Origin: Cryomorphaceae bacterium
GTDB lineage: Bacteria; Bacteroidota; Bacteroidia; Flavobacteriales_D; Cryomorphaceae
Length of the DNA stretch: 57,037 nt
NCBI GenBank assembly: GCA_003565555.1
Contig: PXBH01000035.1
Coordinates: 1 to 57,037 of the forward strand
Reading direction: 5' to 3'
Positions within the stretch are counted from its first letter, which is position 1, and the number at the start of each line of letters is the position of its first letter. The translations under genes and the position numbers were made by a program. The notes under the pieces are model-generated. The model saw only the letters and a list, made by a program, of their open reading frames with translations. It searched no databases and was not told the origin of the DNA. This document shows, piece after piece, positions 31,687-39,947 of the stretch.

Positions 31687-32106
31687 TCAGTCATCGTTAC
31701 ATGCGTCTGTTTCTTCCACTTCAAGGGCATCGAGCTCAAAGGTGAAATCCGGTGAGGAAAGTTGCTCTTCCGTAAACTTTTCGGGAATGAAATAAGTCCC
31801 CGTAATCCGCCCTACTTTTGATTTGAGCCCTTCGATGCAGTCCGGAGGCATGATGCCCTCTTCCCGAAGGCGCCCCTCGTAATAAAACATCAGGTTGAAG
31901 CTGTAGTTCTTGGGGGTGCGGTCATTGTTTTGAATGCCGATGAGCAGGGCCTTCTTCCGGTTTCCGTCAGCATCACGTGCTTTACCCCATTTGCTTGAAA
32001 TCACGAGACCATCCTTCCGAATGATCTCTGTATAGCCGCGCTGCGCAAATGTCGCGGCGGAAAAGGTCAAAAGCGCAAACGGGCGAAAAAGTGTGCGAAA
32101 GTTCAT
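31687..32106 (-). CDS. Hypothetical exported protein
   Basis: A 139-residue protein from ATG 32106: signal peptide MNFRTLFRPFALLTFSAATFAQ, then a small beta-rich domain (GYTEIIRKDGLVISSKWGKARDADGNRKKALLIGIQNNDRTPKNYSFNLMFYYEGRLREEG). It contains the common pattern of proteins describing vascular-like non-polar additive modifications, but no family is recognised. An upstream extension of the frame lacks protein character. Confidence 0.6.
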   Translation of the reverse strand: MNFRTLFRPFALLTFSAATFAQRGYTEIIRKDGLVISSKWGKARDADGNRKKALLIGIQNNDRTPKNYSFNLMFYYEGRLREEGIMPPDCIEGLKSKVGRITGTYFIPEKFTEEQLSSPDFTFELDALEVEETDACNDD

Positions 32107-32273
32107 GTAAGAAGGGTTTCTGCGAAGTTCGCAATTCCCCGGAATTTCTGAATACCGAATGCTTGTTAAAAAATACAACCCTTCAAGGCACTTGTGCGTC
32201 ATGATAATGGTTTATTTTACAGATCGAATCAAGGGCCAAAAATCGAAATACGGCCCTGCAACAGAGAAGCGTG

Positions 32274-32654
32274 ATGTACCGATTATTGACTCTTTTTGCC
32301 CTGATGTTTTCAGCAGCGGTTTTCGCACAACCCAAATCCGACGCGGAAGCCGATTCCCTTCCTGCGCTTAACGTGTTTATTCCGAATGCTTTCTCTCCGA
32401 ATGCAGACGGGTTCAACGACTTTTGGCGGCCCGTGATTGACGGACGTAATATCGAAACCTATGATCTCGTGATTTTGAACAGAAACGGATCTGAGGTATT
32501 CCGCACGGAAGACCCCCGCGAAGGTTGGAACGGATCCGTAAGGGGCGGCGGCTTCGCTACCTCCCCCTCCGTTTTCATGTACTACATCAATATGCGTACC
32601 GAAGGCGACCCCGAAAATTACGTGTATAAGGGCCACATCACCGTAGTGAGGTAA
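32274..32654 (+). CDS. Minimal secreted protein: signal peptide plus T9SS type B C-terminal domain
   Basis: A 126-residue protein. A signal peptide (MYRLLTLFALMFSAAVFAQ) is followed almost at once by LNVFIPNAFSPNADGFNDFWRPV...YDLVILNRNGSEVFRTEDPREGWNGSVRGG...MYYINM...YVYKGHITVVR. This is the gliding-motility/CHU_C-type domain that normally forms only the last 90 or so residues of very large T9SS type B cargo. No cargo domain is present. It could be a degenerate remnant or a genuine small surface protein; the intact frame argues against decay. Confidence 0.8.
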   Translation: MYRLLTLFALMFSAAVFAQPKSDAEADSLPALNVFIPNAFSPNADGFNDFWRPVIDGRNIETYDLVILNRNGSEVFRTEDPREGWNGSVRGGGFATSPSVFMYYINMRTEGDPENYVYKGHITVVR

Positions 32655-32706
32655 ACGCGGCAGCACATGCTGCTATTTCCGTCCGAAAATGCGGTGGACC
32701 AATGGC

Positions 32707-33768
32707 TCAAGCCTCTCGGTCGTAGTACAGCTTGTAGAATTTCCTTCCGTCCCCGTCTCGGCCCTGTTCGATCATACTGCGGTCCCCGTGAATGTAAACG
32801 TGGAAATTTTTGTCCAACTTAAGCACGCTTCGGTACACCTTCCCGTATTTTTTCACGGCGTGCGCCGAAATATCAATGACCTCCGAATCCTGTATTTCTC
32901 CCTGATTTTCGCCGGCTCCTTTGCCTGTAAATTTGCGGTAAGCGTCGATAAGTTCGGGCTCATGAAAAACGGTCTCCTCAAATTCCCTCCGATCAAATTG
33001 CTCTTTCTCCCGAAAGTAGGCCGCCGACTTATTGAGCAGGTCAATCTGTCCGGCGCGGTTTACGCCGTGCTCCGCCGCGGCAGTCTCGGCCACGAATAGT
33101 TTTGTCTCGTTCATCAGCGCTCTGGTCTGATAGAAACTGTCTACGCAGGGCGTTATGCGCAAGAAGCTGTCTGTCCAGTATTGTGCCTGACGGTCGCGGT
33201 TCGTGCGGTCCGTAACCAGCACGCGGTATCCGTCATTTCCTTCAGCATTGAATACGATACACCCTTTGTCCAATTTGTCCGGCGATATACCCGCCTCGGC
33301 ATCCACGTGCAGCCCGTCCTTCCGCTCCGTGGTTTTCAGGAATTTCTGTTTTCCTTCGGCTTTGAAGATACCCACGGCCTTTGCGGGTACTTCATTGATT
33401 ACCGCATTGGAAAGGTAGGCCACAAAGAAATCTCCGGACTTGATGTTCGGATGGTCTGAGAGATCACGCAGATGCTTGACCATGTGTACTGAATTGATCA
33501 GCAGCCGCTCGGGGTCATTAAAAATATCGCGGCAATACTGAAAAACGGGATTCATTTCAAAATCATCGTTGGTGAAGGTGAATTTGAAAAATTCCGGGGT
33601 GGTAAAAGGTTTGAGAAAGTACCGGTGCAGAAGCTCTCCCGCATTTCCGGTATGCACAGGGATTTCCCTTTCGGAAATAATGACGGAACCGTCGTCGTGC
33701 TTGCTGCCTACACGATGTGCTACAGCTTTCTCAAGGGCGGTGAGGGATAGGTTCATCGTTGCTTGCAT
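32707..33768 (-). CDS. Nucleoid-associated protein, NdpA/YejK family
   Basis: A 353-residue cytoplasmic protein matching the NdpA (37-kDa nucleoid-associated) family in layout: N-terminal ALEKAVAHRVGSKHDDGSVIISE, the middle LRDLSDHPNIKSGDFFVAYLSN, and a KKYGKVYRSVLKLDKNFHVYIHGD C-terminal segment. These proteins bind the nucleoid; some relatives occur near defence or repair systems, but none is seen here. It is monocistronic. Confidence 0.82.
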   Translation of the reverse strand: MQATMNLSLTALEKAVAHRVGSKHDDGSVIISEREIPVHTGNAGELLHRYFLKPFTTPEFFKFTFTNDDFEMNPVFQYCRDIFNDPERLLINSVHMVKHLRDLSDHPNIKSGDFFVAYLSNAVINEVPAKAVGIFKAEGKQKFLKTTERKDGLHVDAEAGISPDKLDKGCIVFNAEGNDGYRVLVTDRTNRDRQAQYWTDSFLRITPCVDSFYQTRALMNETKLFVAETAAAEHGVNRAGQIDLLNKSAAYFREKEQFDRREFEETVFHEPELIDAYRKFTGKGAGENQGEIQDSEVIDISAHAVKKYGKVYRSVLKLDKNFHVYIHGDRSMIEQGRDGDGRKFYKLYYDREA

Positions 33769-33889
33769 TGTCGTTCGGATTTAGATCATTCCGTTGCCGC
33801 GAAGTTAGGGAAAGGCGCGTCCCGGTCACACCTTTGCCATTTTCGAAATTGTGCAGAGCAGTGCGCTCACACCGCGCTAACCTTCGCCC

Positions 33890-34507
33890 TCAGCGAATTG
33901 CCGGAAGGGACCAGTTGAACTTTACCGCCAAGGTACGTGCTGTGATGATGGACAGTACTACCACGGCCATGGAAATCTGCTGTGCCACCCCGGCCGAGAG
34001 CAGTGCCACGTACAGAAATCCTCCCGCTACGCAGTTAAAGGCGTAGATCGTTCCGCCGAAGATCAGCGGGATGCTCCCGCAGAGCAAGTCCCGAATCACA
34101 CCCCCGAATACCGCCGAGACCGTTCCCATGATGACCGCCGTAAGCGGATTGAGGCCCATCTCGAAGGCGCGCTCCATGCCCAGTACCGTGAACAGGCCCA
34201 AGCCGATGGTGTCAAAAAGAAAAAGCGCCCGCTTCAGCTTCAGAATGCTGTTCAGAAAGAAAAAACTCATGACCACCGCAGCTGCTATAGTGATCACGAT
34301 ATTGGTATCGGTGAGCCAAGTGACCGGTTCTACGCCGATCATCATGTCGCGCACGGTACCTCCGCCTACAGCCGTGACAAAGGCGATGATAATGACGCCC
34401 ATCAGGTCGAAACGCTTGTCGTAAGCCGTGGACACGCCACTGATGGCAAAAGTGAAAGTTCCTGCAATTTCCAAAACATAAACGGTGTCGATCAGGGGAA
34501 ATTCCAT
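33890..34507 (-). CDS. Trimeric intracellular cation (TRIC) channel family protein
   Basis: A 205-residue membrane protein with six to seven hydrophobic helices. Duplicated signatures VTAVGGGTVRDMMIG and MGTVSAVFGGVIRDLLCG (GGGxxRD / GGxxRD) mark the UPF0126/TRIC family; prokaryotic TRIC proteins form K+-permeable channels. ATG 34507 is fixed by a perfect -7 box 15 bases upstream (34522-34529); the longer open frame to 34630 begins before the promoter. Confidence 0.88.
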   Translation of the reverse strand: MEFPLIDTVYVLEIAGTFTFAISGVSTAYDKRFDLMGVIIIAFVTAVGGGTVRDMMIGVEPVTWLTDTNIVITIAAAVVMSFFFLNSILKLKRALFLFDTIGLGLFTVLGMERAFEMGLNPLTAVIMGTVSAVFGGVIRDLLCGSIPLIFGGTIYAFNCVAGGFLYVALLSAGVAQQISMAVVVLSIITARTLAVKFNWSLPAIR

Positions 34508-34521
34508 CTCCGATTTTTTCG

Positions 34522-34529
34522 CAAAGGTA
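34522..34529 (-). promoter_or_regulatory. -7 promoter box of the TRIC-family gene
   Basis: Minus strand TACCTTTG, exact TAnnTTTG. It decides the start of the TRIC gene. Confidence 0.6.
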
Positions 34530-34646
34530 AGCAGCAACGGACCGATTAAGCGCTTCGCAGAGGACGCTCCGGCATCTGTCCGGCATTTTAGCGCTGTTTT
34601 AGCTATCTTTACAACTTTAACCTTTTTCAATTAACCGAGAGAACGC

Positions 34647-37181
34647 ATGATGCGAAGATTAAATTTGCTTACAATTTTGACGGTAGCGGCTGTGTCCGTG
34701 AGTCTGTCTTTGTCGGCCCAAACCCTTACGGAAGAGGAGTTTTTGCCGAAGTACCCTACCGCTTCTGAGCGAAATTTTATGGAGATGAAGGCCGCTCAAT
34801 TGGCCGAAGCGCTCAAAAATCGAGGGCCGCTTTCGGCAGCTGAGCGCAATGCGGGAAGCTGCGAAGACAATTGCGGCGGACAGGCGCCGGCAGGCTGCTG
34901 GTGCGATGATTTGTGCTCCTTTTACGGAGATTGTTGTGATGACTTCGAAGACTTCTGTCTTGTCGTGCCTGATGAAGTCCCCGAAGGACTGGTGGTGCCG
35001 GGGGAGTTTGAAGAATCTCAAGCGGTCATTTTGCGCTGGCCTTATTCCTCTGTAGGAGCTGCCAGAACCAGGCTCTATGCCGAATTGATCGATGCCGTTC
35101 AGCAAGAAGTGCCGGCCTGGATATTTATCAACAATGCAAGCGACTCCGTGGGCGTGAAGAATGCCCTGAACAATTACGGAGTGACGCTGCAAAACTACTC
35201 GTTTATGGTCAAGCAGACCAATTCTATATGGGCGCGCGACTACGGGCCCTGGGGCTTCTACTACGGAGAAAACGACGAGCTTGCTTTCATAGATATGCAG
35301 TATTATCCCTCACGGCCGCTTGACAATGCAGTACCTGCTTGGTTGGCTGATCAGATGGGAATTGAGGTGTACACCTCTGATATGTACGACGAAGGCGGAA
35401 ACCTGATGGTTGACGGGTTCGGTCGTGCTTTTCACAGTACGGGAACTTTCCAGCGCAATGCGAGCGGAAACGGCTGGTCGGAGGAGTTTACCAGAGAAAC
35501 GCACCAAGCCCTGTTCAATACCGTCAGTGCAGTGGAGGCCGACCGGCTTCAATGCGACGGAGGTACGGGCCACATCGACATGTATGCCAAGCTTATTGAC
35601 GAGCAGACCCTCATCGTGACGGAATACCCGGATGTGGTGACGGCATCAGACCGGGTGCGCATCGAGAACAACGTGGCCCTTTTCGAAGCCGAAGAGACAG
35701 AATTCGGAGGCAATTTCGTCGTGGAACGCCTGCCCATGCCTTTGCGAAATGACGGTTCTTACAGTACCTCTTGCAGTCAAATCAATGCCGATGCCCGCGG
35801 ATTTGTGAACGGTCTTTTGGTGAACAAAACTTTTATCGTACCGATTTACTCCAATGAAAGCAGCCCCCAAACCAACCGAGATTGGGATGAGGCAGCGCTG
35901 GATATGGTACGCGAACTTATGCCGGGCTATAATGTGGTAGGTATTGACGCGCGATCGCTTACACCTTCCGGCGGAGCCATTCACTGTGTCACAATGCAAA
36001 TCCCCACGGACAACCCCATGCGCTTCAAGCATGACCGCATCACCGGGCTGCAGCCCGCATTGCCCGCCTATACTTTTGATGCTGAAATCACCAACAAAAG
36101 CGGCATTGCTGAAGCGGCCCTGTACTGGCGTCTCAAAGGCGAAAGCGACTGGAGTCAGGTTGCTATGTCGGGAAGCGGAAGCAACTTCACCGCCGATCTT
36201 GAGAACCCCGGTTTTACGGTAAGTGATACGGTGGAATACTACATTGCTGCCGAATCCAACAACGGAAAAACCTCTGCCAAACCTTACGTTGCCCCCGACG
36301 GATATTTCACTTTCTACTTTGAAGAAGATTACGATACCGATGAAGAATGCGAGATACCCGATGGGCTCTTCACCACCAATATTACTGCCACAGGAGTGAC
36401 TTTGAACTGGACTCCCGTGCCCGGCGCCGACGGATACACCATTCGCGGATCACGCGTAGGAAGCAGCTCGATACAAACGGTCAATATCAGCAACGGAAAT
36501 GCTTCCTCCAGAACAGTCAATGTTTTGGATCCGGGATTGGATTATTACTGGCAAATTCGAACCAACTGTGAGGAAGGAGCGCACTCGGATTGGTCCGAAT
36601 CCGACTTTTTCACCAGTGCATGTACCGCACCTGTCGGATTGACCGCCGGCAACATAAGCGCTTCCTCTGCACTACTTTCTTGGGATGAAGTGCCCCAATC
36701 CTTCGGCTATCAATTGCGCGGAAAGCGCGTAACGGGAAGCGGATTTATTACCATCAATATCGCTCCCGGAAATACTTCTCAAAATACCGGAAACCAACTG
36801 GACCCGCTCACCCAATACGAGTGGAATGTGCGGGCTTACTGCGATGCCGCGCAGAACTCAACCTCGCCTTGGTCTGAGACGTCTTTCTTTACCACACCCG
36901 GATCGGGGATGACAGGTACTCCGGAAGGAGAGCTCGACCTTACGGTATTTCCGAACCCGAACGAAGGCGGAATTCTCTATCTCAAGGCCGACGGGCCTGA
37001 TACTGATTTTGCAGTCATCGTTCGCGATGTGACGGGCAGAGAGATTTTCAAAAGGCAATTTCCTGCGCACAATGCAGGAGGTGTTATCGAAGCAGATCTC
37101 GGGCGTACGTCCTCCGGCGTTTACCTGGTTCAACTCATCAGCGGCGACCGTCAAATTACCCGAAAATTAATTGTGAAATAG
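34647..37181 (+). CDS. Secreted peptidylarginine deiminase/agmatine deiminase-type enzyme with somatomedin-B domain and T9SS tail
   Basis: An 844-residue multidomain secreted protein. Order: signal peptide ending LSLSAQ (1-25); helical stretch; somatomedin-B-like knot at about 72-104 with eight cysteines in the classic spacing (CEDNC, GCWCDDLC, GDCCDDFEDFC); a Porphyromonas-type peptidylarginine deiminase (PAD/agmatine deiminase) catalytic domain at about 112-452 with D198 (WARDYGPW), H309 and D311 (GTGHIDMYAKL) and nucleophile C447 (GGAIHCVTMQIP); an Ig-like domain (about 460-558); two fibronectin III domains (about 566-655 and 657-750); and a T9SS type A sorting domain (about 764-844, VFPNPNEGG). 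It should convert arginine or agmatine groups to citrulline-type products at the cell surface or outside. Confidence 0.87.
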   Translation: MMRRLNLLTILTVAAVSVSLSLSAQTLTEEEFLPKYPTASERNFMEMKAAQLAEALKNRGPLSAAERNAGSCEDNCGGQAPAGCWCDDLCSFYGDCCDDFEDFCLVVPDEVPEGLVVPGEFEESQAVILRWPYSSVGAARTRLYAELIDAVQQEVPAWIFINNASDSVGVKNALNNYGVTLQNYSFMVKQTNSIWARDYGPWGFYYGENDELAFIDMQYYPSRPLDNAVPAWLADQMGIEVYTSDMYDEGGNLMVDGFGRAFHSTGTFQRNASGNGWSEEFTRETHQALFNTVSAVEADRLQCDGGTGHIDMYAKLIDEQTLIVTEYPDVVTASDRVRIENNVALFEAEETEFGGNFVVERLPMPLRNDGSYSTSCSQINADARGFVNGLLVNKTFIVPIYSNESSPQTNRDWDEAALDMVRELMPGYNVVGIDARSLTPSGGAIHCVTMQIPTDNPMRFKHDRITGLQPALPAYTFDAEITNKSGIAEAALYWRLKGESDWSQVAMSGSGSNFTADLENPGFTVSDTVEYYIAAESNNGKTSAKPYVAPDGYFTFYFEEDYDTDEECEIPDGLFTTNITATGVTLNWTPVPGADGYTIRGSRVGSSSIQTVNISNGNASSRTVNVLDPGLDYYWQIRTNCEEGAHSDWSESDFFTSACTAPVGLTAGNISASSALLSWDEVPQSFGYQLRGKRVTGSGFITINIAPGNTSQNTGNQLDPLTQYEWNVRAYCDAAQNSTSPWSETSFFTTPGSGMTGTPEGELDLTVFPNPNEGGILYLKADGPDTDFAVIVRDVTGREIFKRQFPAHNAGGVIEADLGRTSSGVYLVQLISGDRQITRKLIVK

Positions 37182-37203
37182 AAATCATAGCGCTAGTTCA
37201 CGC

Positions 37204-37238
37204 AAAATCCCCGAAGCAGCCCTGCTTCGGGGATTTTT
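37204..37238 (+). terminator. Bidirectional intrinsic terminator
   Basis: Stem AAATCCCCGAAGCAG / CTGCTTCGGGGATTT with T-tracts on both strands. It serves the deiminase gene and probably the converging FG-GAP gene. Confidence 0.85.
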
Positions 37239-37356
37239 GTTCGGTTACCCGGAAAGGCGGGGAGGGCCCCTGAAAACCGAGATTCCCGTATAGATGCGCT
37301 TCAGCCCGTATCACCTTCATGCAGATGCAAACAGGTGCTGTCTGCGGATTCCGGGC

Positions 37357-39759
37357 TCAGCGTTTGATGAGCTTTCTGACTCCGTAAGAACGGTCGCTGA
37401 ATACTGCGCGAATCAAATAGACACCCGCGGGTAAATCCGAAACGTCAAAGCTTCCCGAGTCAAACGGCAATTGCAGTTTCACCGCTTTTCCGCTGACATT
37501 CGTCATTTCGACGGCGGAAATTTCAAGGTCTGATCGCAGGTTGATCCTTCCCGCAGCAGGATTGGGAAAGATCTCAAAATCTCTTTCGGACCGATTTTCG
37601 GTACCCATGAGACCTTCGATCGTCACTTCGAAAAGTGCCTCGCAAAGATTGGCGTCTCTGAGCAAAATCAGGTAAGTCCCGCTGCTGAGGTCAGTCATAT
37701 TATTTTCGGCGGGCGCTCCGTTTTTGAAAATTTCATAAGGCGGCGTGCCGCCGAAAGGCGAAATGAAAATAAAGCCGTCTCCGCCTTCAATTTCGTTTTG
37801 TGAAAAAACGGCCGCGTCCAAGGCCGCAGGTGCAGTTAGCGTAATGCTCTCCGTCGTGCTGCAGCCGTTGACATCAGTAAAAATAAAGGGGTAAGTGCCG
37901 GCCGCCAGACTGTCGGGAACATTGTCTGCGGAGTCTGACATCCAAATAAGCGTGTCGGCGGGTACACCGGTCAAATTGGTGATTTCAACCGCGCCGTCGG
38001 CACTGTCATGGCAAGAAGGGGCCGACAGCTCTATGCTCAGTACCGGTGTAGGTGCCACCGTCAATTCGAAGGTATCCGTCGCAGCGATGCCGTATGCATT
38101 GGTCAGTGTTACTGCGTAGCTGCCGGCGTCAAAGGCGGTGACGCTTGATGTCGTATCACCCGTGCTCCACAAAAAGGCGCCGCCCCCCGAAGCTGTCAAA
38201 ACAATTGAATCTCCCGCGCAAATCACATTTGTCTCCGCCTCGATAGCTGTTGAGAAGGTTTCCCCTTCCGTAAAGTGGTGGATCGTGTCGAGTGCCAAAC
38301 CGTAGTAGGTGTCGGTATGTCCGCTCGCGTAAGTAACACTTACAGAATCGGCCGGGGCATCATTTTCGCCCATGCCGAAGGTAAGTGTTCGGGAGTCCTG
38401 ACCCTTAAAGTTTTCTCCGCAAAGGGTGTATTTCACATAAGTCTGACCTCCCCGATATAATCTTACCCAGGTACCTACGGCGAATCGATTGGATACGGTT
38501 CCCTCGAGGGTGAATTTGATGTAGTGGTTGTTGCCCCCCGTGTTGTGCATGAGCAGGGGCTGCTGCCCTGCATTGTGCACCACAATGTCTTCATAGCCGT
38601 CATGGTCAAAATCTGCCTTAGCACAGGTGTAGCTGCTGCGGGCCGGTGCTTCCAGCAGTTGGGGCACAAAGGAAAATGTGCTGTCCCCGTTGTTTCTGAA
38701 AAGGCGGTTGGGGAGGGGATCACTGGTTGTAAAAAAGAGGTCTTGAAGGGTATTGTTGTCCATGTCGACCCATACGGCTCCCCAAGTAATCATGGGGCCT
38801 GTGATGCCGGCTTCTTGGGCCACTTCGGTGAAAGTCTCGTCCCCGTTGTTCAGTAAGAGCAGGGGCGGCATATTAATGTCGCTTCCTCCGTTGCTCATGA
38901 AAATGTCGAGGTATCCGTCATTGTCGAAATCGCCCACGGTGGCCGACATGGGATCATTAAAAGGAAAGCCCACTTGAGCACTTTCTGTGATGTCGGTAAA
39001 TGTCCCGTCTCCGTTGTTTTTGTAAAGTGAGTTGCCCGGCATTCTGTCGTTGATCACGAAGAGATCCGGCAGGCCGTTGTTGTTAAGGTCTGCCCAAACT
39101 CCCATGAATGAGGGCTTCAGCCCGTCACCGACACCCGCCTCCGTCGTGACGTCCGTGAAGGTGCCGTCTCCGTTGTTGTGCAGGAGCACATTGAAACTGC
39201 CTCCTGAAGTTTGCGGCGCGTAGTAGCGACACATGTAAATGTCGAGGTATCCGTCGAGGTCGTAATCCCCGAAGGTCACGCCGTAATTTTCCGCCGGGGT
39301 GAGCGGTAATCCGGCTTCTACCGTGACATCTTCAAAGGTGAAGCCGCCGAGATTTCTGAAAAGTCGGTTCACTCCCCCGCGTACGGACATCAGCAGGTCG
39401 AGTTCCCCGTCGTTGTCATAGTCGCCCCACAGCACTTGTAGGGTTCCGGGCGGACAAAAGACGGGGGAAGGAATCTTCGTGAAGCTTCCCTGCTCATTGA
39501 TAAACACGCGCAGAGAATCATTGGGGTTTACAATAGCCACATCGTCCCACCCGTCACCGTTGAGGTCAGTGAATGTGACTCCGTTGCCGAAACCTGATGC
39601 GGAATTGCCGGCTGACAAGCCGGATTCGGGACCGATATCAACAAATTGCTGCCCGCTCGCTCCGAAAGCCGAAAGAAGAAGCAAGAATATAAGAAAAGGG
39701 CTGAATACCCTTGCGGCTGAAAATCGGGGCAAACAGAAAAAAGTTGATGCAGCGCGCAT
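37357..39759 (-). CDS. CRTAC1-like FG-GAP/ASPIC secreted protein with SprB-like repeats and T9SS tail (paralog 1)
   Basis: An 800-residue secreted protein. Signal peptide (FLIFLLLLSAFGASGQ), then about seven FG-GAP/VCBS repeats with calcium-binding loops of the DxDxDGxxD type (DLNGDGWDD, DYDNDGELD, DYDLDGYLD, NNGDGTFTD, DFDNDGYLD, DMDNNTLQD, DFDHDGYED). An ASPIC/UnbV domain follows (NNHYIKFTLEGTVSNRFAVGTWVRLY... HFTEGE), then Ig/SprB-like modules (GGAFLWSTGDTTSS; GGDGFIFISPFGGTPPYEIFKNG) and a T9SS type A tail (EIFPNPAAGR). This resembles bacterial homologues of cartilage acidic protein 1. ATG 39759 starts the signal peptide. It is a close paralog of the next gene. Confidence 0.85.
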   Translation of the reverse strand: MRAASTFFCLPRFSAARVFSPFLIFLLLLSAFGASGQQFVDIGPESGLSAGNSASGFGNGVTFTDLNGDGWDDVAIVNPNDSLRVFINEQGSFTKIPSPVFCPPGTLQVLWGDYDNDGELDLLMSVRGGVNRLFRNLGGFTFEDVTVEAGLPLTPAENYGVTFGDYDLDGYLDIYMCRYYAPQTSGGSFNVLLHNNGDGTFTDVTTEAGVGDGLKPSFMGVWADLNNNGLPDLFVINDRMPGNSLYKNNGDGTFTDITESAQVGFPFNDPMSATVGDFDNDGYLDIFMSNGGSDINMPPLLLLNNGDETFTEVAQEAGITGPMITWGAVWVDMDNNTLQDLFFTTSDPLPNRLFRNNGDSTFSFVPQLLEAPARSSYTCAKADFDHDGYEDIVVHNAGQQPLLMHNTGGNNHYIKFTLEGTVSNRFAVGTWVRLYRGGQTYVKYTLCGENFKGQDSRTLTFGMGENDAPADSVSVTYASGHTDTYYGLALDTIHHFTEGETFSTAIEAETNVICAGDSIVLTASGGGAFLWSTGDTTSSVTAFDAGSYAVTLTNAYGIAATDTFELTVAPTPVLSIELSAPSCHDSADGAVEITNLTGVPADTLIWMSDSADNVPDSLAAGTYPFIFTDVNGCSTTESITLTAPAALDAAVFSQNEIEGGDGFIFISPFGGTPPYEIFKNGAPAENNMTDLSSGTYLILLRDANLCEALFEVTIEGLMGTENRSERDFEIFPNPAAGRINLRSDLEISAVEMTNVSGKAVKLQLPFDSGSFDVSDLPAGVYLIRAVFSDRSYGVRKLIKR

Positions 39760-39947
39760 TTTGGCAAGCAAGATCTTAGTGTCGTGAGCGGTAGGAGAAA
39801 TACGAACTAAAGACGGGGTTTTTGGCAAAAGTTGGCTTTTTTACGGCAAACAAATCTCGAAAATGAAATTCTCGGCATAACAAAAGGTGAAGGGCTGCTA
39901 AACGTCCGGTTGCCTCGTCGGATGCGGCAATCTGTTTTTAAAGGGGA

